Assembly: GCA_020881915.1 (NCBI GenBank)
Contig: JAJFPB010000002.1
Span: 3,224,001 to 3,288,000, forward strand
DNA from: Paramyrothecium sp. XJ0827
Lineage: Eukaryota > Ascomycota > Sordariomycetes > Hypocreales > Stachybotryaceae
Length of the DNA stretch: 64,000 bases
Direction of reading: 5' to 3'
Shown here piece after piece: positions 19,484 through 31,437 of the stretch. The position numbers and the translations under genes are program-made. How positions within the stretch are numbered: the first letter of the stretch is position 1; the number at the start of each line of letters is the position of its first letter. The notes under the pieces were generated by a model, which was not told where the DNA came from, ran no database searches, and saw nothing but the letters and a program-made list of their open reading frames with translations.

Positions 19484-22400
19484 AACTGGACTAATACTCG
19501 CGGCACCCGCACACGACACCTAAGCCCAAGAGCACATTTCGAGGCGAGGACCCTGCTGATCCGAGACAGTCGCAAAAGCGGGGGACAATTGAGGTCAAGT
19601 CCACATCATTGGATGGGCAATGGCATTCCCATCAAGTGCGCTGAAGTGGCCACGGCAATGATCATCTGGATGTTCACGCTCGGTGGCAGGGGCCGCTTGC
19701 CTCTTGCGTCCAATTCCTTCCCATTTCCGCTGTCTCGATGGCTAGAAGAAAGACAGCCCGGGACTATCGATCCAGTCACGCGTCGTGTTTTATTCGTTGT
19801 TCCAATTTTTCCTTTTTCTTTTGTTCCCCATCTAGGTACATACATGTGGGTGTGGGGAAGACGAGTTTCTCCCATCAACTCAGGGTCCTTTATCAAAATC
19901 CAGGGTCCAGTTCCCCCCAGCACAGACCCCCTTGCTCGATCACAAATTCGCACACTTGCCTGACTTGCGCATTTATTCGGCCGACAAGTGATCAGCAAAA
20001 TCCAGTTTGTTGTCTTCCTTCCTTCAGGGATCAGCATGTGAAGCAAAGGGTTCGAGACCGTTCCAGCCAGCGTGATGTCGACCCCAATTGGCTGCTCGGG
20101 AGGGGTTTTTTGCGCCGTGCTTGTGCGGGAGCGTCGAAGGAGCAGGGAGCGCCGACCCGGAAGCCTCGGGGGGGGCCTCGTTTTGCTCGCCCTGGTTGCG
20201 TGCTTTCTTGCTTTCTTTCTTGGCCGCATGAAGTGAATGCGTTGCCCATTCCTTGCCGTACAGCTTACATGGCGGGGCTGAGAAGTGTGGGTGTGTTTGG
20301 ACAGAAGGGAAATTATAATCTTAAACACGAGGTAGGCATGACATAGTAACCCGCTAGCCACGTAGAAACTCAAGGCACGAAGGAAAAAGTAAAAAGCGGT
20401 TTCGGAAGCTTGAGCAAGCGGCGCCATTGTTCACGGAGCATGCGGCGGCGGTTGACTGCGACTGTGCAGTGCCAACGCGTGTTCAGCGGACGGTAAATCA
20501 GGGGTCGCCCGTCGCTACTCCGCGCCGCACCCTGTGCTGGCTTTGCTTAGCGACTTGGGTTGTTTAGCGGGCATGGGTCTGGAACTTGCCGTCGGCTTAC
20601 AGCCGGTTACGTGCCCTGCCTTGTCCTACTTTTTCCACTCCAAGTATCGGCGCAATTTCTGCCCTTACCTTGACTTGCTTGCCTTGGCTTGCTGCGCAGC
20701 TCGAATGAACAAGCAGGGGGCGTCGGTCAGCGGCCGTGTTTTACAATGAGGTTGTGGTGAGGTCTTTTGTCATGTGAAGTAAGGCAGGTGGTTTGGGCGT
20801 CCCTGCCCTGCTTCGTGGTCCTGCGCCTGCGCTTGGTGTGGGGCCGGGCAGATTCCGAAAACATGGCATTTTCCTGTTTTTTGCCATTTCCCAAGCTGCC
20901 TCTTCGTGATGGCCGCCCAAATCCTCGATCCTTACGATGAATTGCCCATGCGGCTTTCCTAAAATCCCATCCTCTCTTACTTAAGACCACGGCATCGCCT
21001 TTCCCGCAAGCGACGAAGCCCATGTCTCCATCCACAGCCCACCTGCGTCACCCGAGAGAGAAGAAAACGATGCGAAAAAGCCCCGACCCAGTTCGCAGGC
21101 GCAGGCCGCGGAAGTGCGCCTAATGCCAGCACGCAGCACGCAGCACACAGCGGCAGCCAAGCAGAAAAGCACAGGCAGCCATGTCCCAATTGCCTCTCGC
21201 ACAAGTTGGAACGCATCCACATCCTCGTCAACCAATGCACGCGTCCCCCCCTCTGCGAAGAACAGTCTAGACTCTCGCCCTGCCTGGCAACGAGTCGACG
21301 ACCCTTACCGTGGCACATTTGCTGACAGCACCCACCAAATCGTCGGTTGCTACACGCTCTCCGTTTTTCTTTGTGATATTATTCCCGTTGTCGGCCGACG
21401 TCGAATCATTCATCGAGTTCGGTCTCCACGAAGAGCGACTCAAACCGAACCCCTGCGTCGCTGACGGCTGGTTGCGTCTGTTACCGTCATCTCCTGCTCG
21501 AAAGTATGCATGTGGGACACACGGAGCGGCGGGTGAGGTCACCGACCGCCACCAAATTACGGATTGTGTGTTGCGGGTTTGCGGGTTTTGCGGGTGCGGT
21601 GATGTCACTGGCCGGCACCCGCGTCTCCACCCTCCCTTTCATCACCTTCATTCTCGATTTAAAGTGGAGATGACAAGGGGGTCAGTGTCATAACGCTAGC
21701 CCTGGGTCCCTCCCCAAAGAAACGGTGGGCGAATCTGGCCACAGTTTTCGGTTTGCCTTTTCACCGAAACTCAATACTCTTATCTCAGAAGGGTCCATAG
21801 TCTGTGCAACACAGAAAAGCTCCGGTCTGTGTGCCATTTCGCCGCTGCCGTCACGCCCCCACCGTTTTTGACGCGCCGACATCCTGGCCACCTTCACCCT
21901 CCACTGCAGCTGGTGCTCCATTTCTACGTCAAGCAATGATAGGCAACTGACGCGGGAAGGACAAGCGGCTGGGACCTGCGTCACTCGTCTCGTCCCTCAG
22001 CTTTCCAAAGACTCGTTGCAGGTGCTCTGCAGGCCTCAATTCTGGGTTCCAGTCTTTTCTTCGCTCGAAACCAATTCCTCCCTGCTACGTTAGCTTCGCC
22101 ACTGACATCGTGCAGCCGGGTGATTGACAACCAATACGTACTTCGCCTGGCTCAACCATGATCGTCGCTTGCATATCTACCTCCTTACAGCGTCACCAAT
22201 CAGTTTAGACCCTCAGGGTGACGCTGCCTGCACAATCCTGCGAATATCCTTCCTCGTCATGGCATGGGAATGGCTTCGTCTTGACATCAATGAAGGCAAA
22301 TTGTTCATATCTCAATTAAGGAAGTGGATGAGTGTTTAGTGCCGTCCTCTCCTGGCCCCAAGTCTCGATCCTAAGACGTTCACATTTTGATTCACGAATA

Positions 22401-24259
22401 TCTCCACCCATGTGAGTCAATCCCACCGTTTAACTCAGCTGCGCCCAATATTCTCGAGTCACCCTTCGATTTACGCCAGGCTTCCATGTTTGCGGTGCCA
22501 TAGAGCCGCACAACATGCTTCAGCCTCCCGCCTCCCGCCTCCCTTCTCTATTGAAGAGCGCGAGATCTACGGTCCATCTACGGTCCATTCATTTGTCACA
22601 GGCCCCGTTGTTGCTATACTGACTCGTCAGCTGCTGCGTCATTGGTGATGTGTCGACGTGGATTTCAGGACACCACCAGCAGTAGACCGGCGTATTTCGA
22701 CGCCTCTATCTCCCTTAAATGATCTGCTACTACCAGTACGTCAGATACCAGCTAGGCGTCGAGTAAAGAAGCAATGACCCTACCATGCTATTAAGGCTCA
22801 TCCACTGCTACCACAGACAGGAGGATGCTTGTGGAGCAAATCTTCAAGAGGATTTACAAGGGACATTTCAACACCCCCTTTTGTGTAGTGAGGACATTCC
22901 TTCTCGTAGAAAGCACCACTGGAGTATGTAGTAAACCATATGTCTACTACAATCTTCATTGGTAGTCTTGTGCTTTGCAGGTTCACTGGTATTGCCAACT
23001 GCTTGCCTCGTATTCTTGTTCATGCCGTCTCGGTTGATTAAAGGCTTTGATTTCACGTCATCACACCTCCCCACCCTTGAGAAACCGGAACATATCGTTT
23101 CTCACTCCTCCGAATCTCACCTGCTTCTGGGGGTGTTTACCTGAATTGAATCTGCTTCTCGACTCTTTAGGAACCTGTTCAGCGTTCCTTGCACCTACTC
23201 CATAGTATGTATGTGGGAAGGGGTTCCGCATCTCTACCGGTCGCTAGGCCTAATGCATCACCCACCGTAAATGACCACACGTTGACGTAGGGTTACCGGC
23301 GCAGCCACCCGCAGCCCCCGGGGAAACAGGCATCACTTGGGTGTTTCAGGACTTGATTGCCAAGGGTTGGCAGAATTCCCTGATTTCTACGTTATTTCAA
23401 GTTTTCTCAAATGAACCGTGTAGAATGGTACGAACTGGGGCTTAGATCATAGGGATTTCAGCATAGACACCCACTTCTTGCATGTTCAAGCTGTTACATA
23501 GGATGAATAGAAATGACGGTAAGCTTGGGACAATGACGAGACTTGTGTGTAGCAATTCATCACCATGCTTGGCCGCTCTTGGTCATCCGTGCGGAATTCC
23601 TACATCTAGAATATGTTTGAATGCTTCACCGGTCTCCTACTAATCAGTAGCCCCTTCACTCCCCGAGCAATGGTCTCAAGTCTGTTAAGAGCTGGGACTT
23701 GTATTCCGTCCCTTTCCACGCACGCTCCACCATCAGTTGCAGTCTGGTAATGCTAGCCCAGCCTTGACCAATACCAAGTTAGAAGAGAGGGGGTGGCGAT
23801 CGCATTACAATGAGGTAGGGCTTCCCCTCAGGGTCCAAGTGCCGAGCATAGCATGGATCCGGCACAGTTGCCTTAAACAGCGTTTCACTCTGACATGAGA
23901 CTCTCTCTTTGGTTCGATTCTCAGGAGGCACACCCTTTTTCGTGCATCGAATGGTGTGATTTGTCCAGCGTGAGATTGTGGTGTCGTGGGCTTGGTGACC
24001 TTCATGGTGAAGACTTGGGTAAGCGTCCGGGCCCGGATGGGTGTGGGCATGGCAAAGGGATCTACTAGGGTAGAGGCTAGTATTCCCAGCCGAAGCAGAT
24101 TTAATATCTGCGGCTACAGCGCCCAGCACTCTCGGCGCGCTTCACGAAGTTTAGGATCTTCTCGTGTGGATGTCACGGCTCATTCGTCAACAGATGGTTG
24201 CAACCACATTGCATCGTATGGTGTCTGACCAAGCTGAAACATACTGAAATTGTCATACA

Positions 24260-24790
24260 GTCGCAATAGATACGGGCCATCCCGTCGTCTTACTACCCGG
24301 GTTTAAAATCATTTCCTATCTTTTGTTTCTCCCGCTCATAACATTGCCGTATCAGAGGACCTAGAGGAAGCGGCGTAGCTGAATTGCCAGATTGGGCGAT
24401 TGCAGGGCGATACGATGATCTAATTGGTTTACTTTAATAGGGCGACCGCTTTTCTTCTCTGCGGCTATTGAGACGGAATCACCTATGGCGCCAAACGGCG
24501 AGCAAAGACCGCCGACCGCATAATTAACATCGAATAACTGATAGCTAATAATGACTTTTATTAAAGCTATAAAATACATGTCATATTCTTCAAAATATTG
24601 GATGCTTTCGAAACTGTGATTACACAAAATCTGAATAAAATCGAGGCAGAAGTAGACACTTGTGGTACCTTCTTTTAATGAATTCTCATTTTGGGGTATC
24701 GGCTTTTTGCTAACCACTTGGGCGCATTGGCGCAAATATGCGTTTTTAATTTGTTTGATTGGGTTCATGGAGCTTATTCAATATAACCCT
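24260..24790 (-). other. AT-rich island with a 135-codon ORF of unknown origin
   Basis: A block of clearly lower GC than its flanks. On the minus strand 24768-24361 is open for 135 codons, from MNPIKQIKNAYLRQC to QLRRFL. Composition is Ile/Tyr/Phe/Asn-rich, unlike neighbouring genes. The string KKSGRPIKVNQLDHR faintly recalls the basic SGRP.K segment after the helix-turn-helix of Tc1/mariner-type transposases, but nothing else supports this. I see no inverted repeats or target-site duplication. It may be a degraded mobile-element fragment or a lineage-specific gene; the assignment is open. Confidence 0.35.
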
Positions 24791-25545
24791 TGTGAATAGA
24801 AACCTAAACCCTCGGAAGCTTGGACCGTCTCTGCAAATTAATGTTCGACATAGATGTTATGACAACACCCAAGGATAAGAGGACTCTGTGGCACAATATA
24901 CCAGATGTTCGAAGATACTACGGCCAATATGGTGCAAGGGTGAGTCGAAAACCATACCCAAACATCCAACTCAAGGTTTCAAACCCAGCTGTGACAACAA
25001 CAAGCGAACAGTTGTGGGCTTACCACGTCCTACCGGGTAGGTTGTAAAGGCTGTGATGAGCTGGGATGTGTATTTTAAGGGTTTCCTTCCAGAACTTAGT
25101 GGGGTGCAGGTGCATATATGAAAAGGATAGTGCCGCAAGCGCAATGAAAAGCAGCCTGAAGGTAAAAGTAACACTTTAATAAACATGATCGTACTCCATC
25201 GTGGACGGAGGCAGATGGGCAAACATGCACGACTTGCGTAAAGTTGGGGTGAAATAACGAACCCTGTCCAAGAGCCTCCAATAAACTCACACCTCCCCTC
25301 CGCTAACCGACTCCACTCTCGAATTGTCCATTCATCCAAGAGCCCCCAATTCAATACCTTAAATCATTCAGTGCGCCCCGAACCTCGAAACATCGACTGC
25401 GAGCAGCACAACTAGCCAAACGACAAACGACGGGCGTCAAACAGAGCCAACCGAAGCTTCCGTATCCAATATCGTACAGGTCGCACCCGACGAGTACTGG
25501 CATGAAGCTGCGCCGCCGAGCCTAGGACGTCGCCCATCGCCCGCC

Positions 25546-28500
25546 ATGGAGGGACGCGCGCAAATGACAGCCGCTTTGCGGGAGGCCTTGCTCTTCTGGC
25601 GCAAGTTCAAGAACCAATGCGTGACCCAGCGCCTCGACAAGGACCGCTTTGAGCAATTCGTGCCCCAAGTCTTCTCCAAGCACCCGCTGCCCTCCTACCT
25701 CATCACCCTCACCTTCCTGGCGCCGCCCGCCCTCAACAACAACAGCCTCGATCCTCGAATCCCGCCGTACATTCAGATACTGACCAAGCTCCGGTACATC
25801 GACGCGCCGTCGATACTCAGGGTAATGCACCTATTCTCCTCTGCCCATACCCTGCTCCCGAAGCCGGACCAGCGGGGCCAGGAGCAGGAGCAAGGCGGCG
25901 GCGCGGCGGAGAAGGGAGACAAACCGCAGCGCCCCCCCGTCGAGCGCTGGAAGAACTCGTACTGGGCTGAGGAGGTCATGTTCTATCACATTATTAAGAT
26001 GATGGTTGATGGCACGGCCTTCCGCAATGTGCAGGGCGCGCTAGATCTTGCCAAAGTCGTTTCTTTGTGGATGACCCTGTTCACCTCCGCCTCAACCGTC
26101 TTCCAGGCAGATATTCTCGGCAATTTCCAGCAGTCACAGGAGCGGCAAGAAATGGGGGTCGCCCGCGCGGCGTTTGTGCCGCTATTGCTACGTCTCGTCG
26201 ACAACCAGGCCTTCCTCAAGGCCATCCGCAAGCCGTCGGCCAAAGGTATGATATACACTCCCCTGGGCCTTTGGCCCCTGGGTTGCACGCAGTGTATGCT
26301 AACGTGACGCTTCCGGCGCCTAGATGTCCGCAAAGCTCTATCTATAAGCCTATCCAACTTCATCCCAACGCTCCAACCGGCTCCGCAGTTTGAAATTGCC
26401 GTTGGGAGGCTGGAGCTGTTCCGCACCGACACGCTGGCTGAGCTTGACCCGGTAGACAAGAAGAAGCAGGCTGATAACGCCGCCATGGACGAGCTGCTAG
26501 ACTCCACAGTGGGTTTGAACAGTTTCGTCGTACCCGACATTCCTATTTCCAATACACGTTCTGGGTTGTACATCTATCTGAATGCCTCGGTAAGCCTGCG
26601 CCAAGCCCAAGTAGGCATGCAATCGCGTTACTAACTACCACCAAGCTTGTCGGAAGGCCTCTTTTAGATGACATGGCACTCTTTGCTTTCCTAAATAATA
26701 GATACCAGGTAAGAATTCAGCCGTCACAACCCAACCCGAGATATTAACATTATGCACAGGGAGATACCCAATCCAGCGCGATTGACCTGATTGTGGCTTC
26801 ATTTGACATTCTAGCAAATGCCGTTTTTAGAGGGGAGGCTCCGAAAGATGCTCATCTTCTGAGGTCTTACTTGATCAACAAGCTGCCTCTCCTCCTGTGC
26901 CAACTCTGTCCGCCTGAGTTCTCCACGACCGCAGCTGAGTTCTGCATCACGACGGCTTTAAATCAAGTGGACACTAGTGTATTCCCTACTGCATCATTAA
27001 TGTTTGATGAATCACGTTACAACAACCCTTACACAGAGAGTGTGAGAGAAGAATTCTGCGCAGCCTGCGCGCTGCATGGTCTTGTCGAGCGTGAGCATGT
27101 GGAGCGGATTCTAGGAGAAATCTCCATGTCTTATGAGCCATCGCGAGAGAAATACTCCAAGGACAAGCTTGTACAAAACTGCTTGGCCGATCCTGAGAAG
27201 ATTCAGGGGCTTGTCAGGGAGCTCGATAAGATGGACGGCAACGTGGGTGCAGTCTGCCAGGCTCTCGTTGAGGTTGGTCTCATCTGATTCTATCCAGACG
27301 GTGTGACTGCTAACGTTGTTTAGTTGATGCGTCAACTATGTAATAACAAAGATACCATGTCTTTGAAGCTTCTGTGCAGCCAATTGGCTCAGAAGCCGTT
27401 GTCCTTGGATGTTCTCCTCCTGTTCGAAAAATTACCATCAATTACTGAACCCTTATGCCAGCTTCTGGACGACTGGCGTTACGAAGAGGACCAGGGCGAG
27501 TATCAGCCGGTGTACGAGGAGTTCGGTGCCATATTGTTGCTCGTACTTGGCTTCGCCTATCGATATAACCTGTCCGCAGCAGACATTGGCATTCAGTCAT
27601 CCGACTCATATGTCGCAAAGATTCTCGGCAGAGCACACGTCAGCCGCGAGCTGGAGGATCTGACCGAGCCGGAAAACAACCACGTGAATGGATGGCTTCA
27701 CGGTCTTTTCGACAGCGAGGCTGGCGGCCTGGGCGACGATTTGATGTCGTCGTGCCCGCCGCAAGACTTTTACCTTCTAATCGCCACACTCTTCCAAAAT
27801 ATTGTCGTCGCCTACACTCAGGGTTTCCTGACTGACGAAAGCCTTAAGAGCGGCGTTGAGTGTGAGTGGTTGAATCCCACCCCCAAGCATTGCATGTTAC
27901 TAATAGCACAACAGACTTGGTCGACACATTCCTGTTACCTTCTCTGGTCCCAGCCATTAAGTTTCTGTCAGACGATCTTTGGGTGGACAAGCCATCGCAG
28001 AAGTCCATCATCAAGATCCTGCAGTTGATCCTGCTACCAAGCTCCATTTCCGGAGAGGCGAGTACGATGCTTGCGTCTGTCAAGAACCTAATTGCCAAGC
28101 CATTAGAGCATTCACTACGCACATACCAGCGAAGAAATCCAAAGAACCAGGACGTCGAGCCGCTATTGCAAGCTCTGAAGGAAAGCCTGCCGTTGTCAAG
28201 GCGGACGGGAGGCGCCGACATCAATGAGCTGGAGACTTGGGTTGGTAACTCCAATAACCCAGGGCTTGCAGGTGCCATAAAGCACCAGGTCAACGCACTT
28301 GTGCAGTGGGGACAGCATCCCGACGTCAATTACTCGGCACCATCATACACCCACCGCCAAGTGATAGCGGCTTGCAAGATTCAAGGATCCAAGCTAGTGT
28401 TGAAGATGCTCTTGGAGGAAGTACGACAGCACTCACAGACGGGAAGCGCGAGCATTATTTACGACATCGTATCGGTCATGGTGTGCGCGTTGGACGTGAC

Positions 28501-28981
28501 CAATGAGCCCCCAGCTGGCGAGAATATCCTCGATGAGAACGGGAACGTAGCGCCACCCGCCCAGCGACGACAGACACTGCGCGAAGCCCTCAAGGCCGAG
28601 GCCGAGGACTGCACGAGGATACAGAAGACAGATGCAGCGCTGGCGGAGATTGTGGTTCGTCTGCACAGGAGAGTTGAAGCCCTCATGGTGATGCCGCAAA
28701 CGCAACCGCTGCTCCAAGAGGCGGATATGGCGCTTGGACTGGGCGTGGGCGGCGACGCGGGCGCTCTGGAGGACGCCATGGCCGCGGCGACTGGTGGACA
28801 AGGGGACTCGATGGCGGTTGACACGATGGGACTTGACATGGGCATGGGGAGCGTGTCTGGCGACCTCGGCTTGGGAGGGACCTCTAGTAACGGCGGCCTT
28901 GACACCGGAGGCGACGCTGATTTTTACGGAGTAGACAGCAGCATGGATATGTTTGAGTGGGAGGGCATGGATATGAGCTAG
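25546..28981 (+). CDS. NUT1: Mediator complex subunit 5 (NUT1/MED5)
   Basis: Tail-module subunit of Mediator, which relays activator signals to RNA polymerase II. Six exons: 25546-26245, 26324-26589, 26646-26708, 26760-27272, 27324-27861 and 27915-28981; 1048 aa, usual for fungal Med5. The N-terminus (LREALLFWRKFKNQCVTQRLD... FEQFVPQVFSKHPLP) and the helical-repeat body match the Med5 family, which has no enzymatic motif. Residues about 85-110 are a Gln/Glu/Gly-rich insert. The last ~85 residues form a Gly/Met/Asp-rich acidic tail ending MFEWEGMDMS, which may act as an interaction surface. Exon 3 is only 63 nt. The intron 3' end at 26645 is AAG, less common than CAG/TAG but preceded by CTAAC. 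Confidence 0.94.
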
Positions 28982-29865
28982 TGGCTCCATCAAAGTCTGG
29001 GACCTGGGGAATGAAGTGATGGGGGAGTTTCGGGGCGTTTGATGCATCACCTGGCGCAAATGGGGTCTCGATGTATATATATAAGAGTATGGATGTGTAT
29101 GGAAAAGAGGACGAGCAAGCAAGCGACTGTCATTGCTCGGCACGGGAGTTTGGAGGGTTTCATGATGGTTTTGTTGGTGAGCTTGGAGATGGAGATGCGA
29201 CGACAGCAATTGAGAGCAGATGTCGCGTGGGATGTGTGCAACGATTCGAGGTGCGGCATCGTACTGCGCCTGTGAATCCCATCGTGTTCTTCCTTTGCGT
29301 TCTAGACGGTGTTCTTTAGCGTGCAGAGCTGTGACGTAGGTTAGTATCACAGCTTAACATTACAGGTGACGGGAGTGCAGGAGGCACTACAGCTGCATGG
29401 CGAGCCCAATGATGGGGTATGGTAGGGGACGGATACAGAAGCGACAGGTACCCGAAATTGTGGGGGAAGCTCGAGCCTCTGGCAGCCCATCCGTGCCGCA
29501 ACCCTGAACTGGAAGCTCGCCTGGAGCTCAGCTCGAGGTACCACTGCACAGAGGGGAAGGGAGCCCATCGCTGCCGTAAACGGAGGCGCGCAGCGGAGCC
29601 AAGTGAGGCCAGATTTCAATCGCCACAGCCCTTCCCCCCCAAGGAAGCACCTGAGCCACACCCATTCGAAACCTCCCTCCACCGTTGCAACCGCCGACCT
29701 GCACTGCTGTCCCCAATTCTCTAACTACTCCATCTTTTTTCCCACTTCCAGCTTTCCCTCCTCCTCTTCTCCTTTCCCTTCTCCCTCCCCCTTCCCCGCC
29801 TCTTCCTCCCCATCGTCGGCACTCCCCCCTCGCCTCAATTGCGTTCTCCTCGGTCAATTCCCGCC
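28982..29865. other. MED5-IRC22 spacer with a long pyrimidine tract
   Basis: 884 bp between two plus-strand genes. A TATATATATAAG string lies at about 29073-29084. Just before IRC22, from about 29748 to 29830, the plus strand is almost pure C/T (CTCCTCCTCTTCTCC-type runs), probably the IRC22 core promoter or leader. No additional gene is supported. Confidence 0.5.
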
Positions 29866-30977
29866 ATGCTCTTCAAGCCGTCTCTCCTGGCCCTCCTGGC
29901 CCTGCAGGTCTTTGGCGTCGTCGCTCAGGTATGTCATCATCCCCCGATTGGGGAAGCTCCCTTCTCCGCGTCCCACGAAGGAGACACGAAAAAAAGAGCT
30001 ATAGCTTTGGCCCCGTTCCCGCCTCGCCATGACCGTGTGCGCGCAATGGGTTGCGACGCAATGCTGCTAGCTACTTTGCTTCCCTCCTGCCCTCTGTGGT
30101 CCAATTGACGCATTGCCGTGACCTCGGGCGCTGACCAGAAACTCCCACAGGATGACGCCGCTGCCCAACAGGACCAGGCCGCCTTCACCCCCGTCGAGGC
30201 CGTCAACATCAACGCCAACGTCAAGGCCACCTTCCCGGACGCCGACATCTTCGGCGTCAAGCTCGTCAACGGCCGCCCCACCAAGGCCCTCGTCGAGGTG
30301 GTGAACAACGAGAAGGAGGCCATCCAGCTCGCCCTCGTCGCCGGCTCCCTGCACACCACCAAGGAGCTCCCCGAGGGCGCCCCGGCCTACCAGGGCATCG
30401 TCCGCAACCTCACCTCGTCCAGCTACAACCTCCGCGTCGAGCCCGGCGAGACAAAGTCCGTCCCCTTCGCCTTCGCCCTCGACATGCAGCCCCAGGACGT
30501 CCGCCTGCGTCTCCTCGCCGTCCTCACGAGCGCCCAGGGCAGCATCCTCCAGGTCGAGGCGTACAACGACTCTGCCGCCATCGTCGAGGCCCCCGTCAGC
30601 TTCCTGGACCCTCAAATGTATGTCCAACCCACGCGCTGACCGGGCTGCGCATGTTTCCGAGCTCTCGCAATCGCAGCAGCTGACATTTTCCTTCTTCCAG
30701 TATCTTCCTCTACCTGGTCCTCACCGCTGCCTTCGGTGGCCTCCTGTTCTTCGTCTACAAGACCTGGATCGAGGCCCTGTTCCCCCAGGCCAAGCGCGCC
30801 AAGTCCGTCAAGAAGGTCAAGAAGATCGACAACGACGGTGCCCTGTCCGGCTCCGAGTCCACCGTTGTCGCCTCCCCCTCGGGCAAGAGCTACGACGAGA
30901 GCTGGATTCCTGACCACCACATCAACCGCCCCGCCGCCAAGCGCGTCAAGTCCAGCGCCAGCGCCAAGAAGATCTAA
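29866..30977 (+). CDS. IRC22: IRC22, ER membrane protein related to TRAP-alpha
   Basis: Fungal relative of translocon-associated protein alpha; single-pass ER membrane protein. Three exons: 29866-29928, 30151-30617 and 30701-30977; 268 aa. Exon 1 alone encodes a signal peptide (MLFKPSLLALLALQVFGVVAQ). The lumenal domain (about 22-178) contains ADIFGVKLVNGRPTKALVEVVNNE and the beta-rich PGETKSVPFAFALDM. One transmembrane segment follows (about 178-197, IFLYLVLTAAFGGLLFFVY), then a basic cytosolic tail (KRAKSVKKVKKID... SSASAKKI). The 222-bp first intron separates the signal peptide from the mature protein. It converges on IRC20. Confidence 0.93.
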
Positions 30978-31437
30978 AGGACTGCCACGCAGCTCCGAAT
31001 AGACTGGTCGTCCGTGGTAACACGCCAAGCATGTTCCACGTTTTCACTTTAGGCTCGTCCTGGTCACCAATTGGGTGGCAATTGGCACAAGTCTTGTGAA
31101 GAGGTCATCTATTGCATGAGTGTATGCAACATATATGTACAATATAGCCTGGCAGATATCAAAAATGTGACTCGGCGTGTAACAAACCTGTATTCCCAGT
31201 TTTGGAGGATATGTGCACTCAATTATGAATGGTTGGAAGGGGAGGCATCTGGACTCTTTTATTTTGCGGTCCTCTCATTTCCTAAACCTATTCAAGATGC
31301 GGATAGTCCATCAGAGCAATATCCCAGAGACAGCAAGTAAATTGATACATCTTCGGGACCCCCATCCTAAATATGTTCAAAGTGTTCGCCCTAAACGCCC
31401 CAGTCGTGTACATCCCGTCATCACAAACGTCACCATC
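30978..31437. other. Convergent 3' spacer IRC22 / IRC20
   Basis: 460 bp between facing stops, AT-richer than the genes. It holds 3' UTR sequence only; short ORFs here are not supported. Confidence 0.45.

Larger units (their letters stand above)
18761..25545. other. 6.8-kb gene-poor region
   Basis: No convincing gene on either strand up to MED5. ORFs here (for example 19606-20427 minus and 19738-20346 plus, overlapping) have shuffled, low-complexity composition and no domain. It includes the (ACCTT)n array and the AT-rich island listed separately. It must contain the MED5 promoter at its right end and probably a long regulatory region for the small gene at its left. No tRNA or recognisable transposon was found. 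Confidence 0.5.

Noticed and set aside
20048..20058. GGTTCGAGACC, a match to the tRNA B-box consensus
   Set aside because: No T-stem pairing around it, no A box at the right distance and no acceptor stem.
19606..20427. 273-codon minus-strand ORF (and 19738-20346 on the plus strand)
   Set aside because: Two overlapping random-looking frames in GC-rich non-coding DNA; no domain, no codon bias, no convincing start context.
25051..25158. GTGATGA followed about 100 nt later by CTGA, a possible box C/D snoRNA
   Set aside because: No guide complementary to rRNA that I recognise, no terminal stem, and the box spacing is long.
28433..29350. 305-codon minus-strand ORF overlapping the MED5 3' end
   Set aside because: Antisense of a well-supported exon; composition is His/Arg/Ser-rich without any motif.
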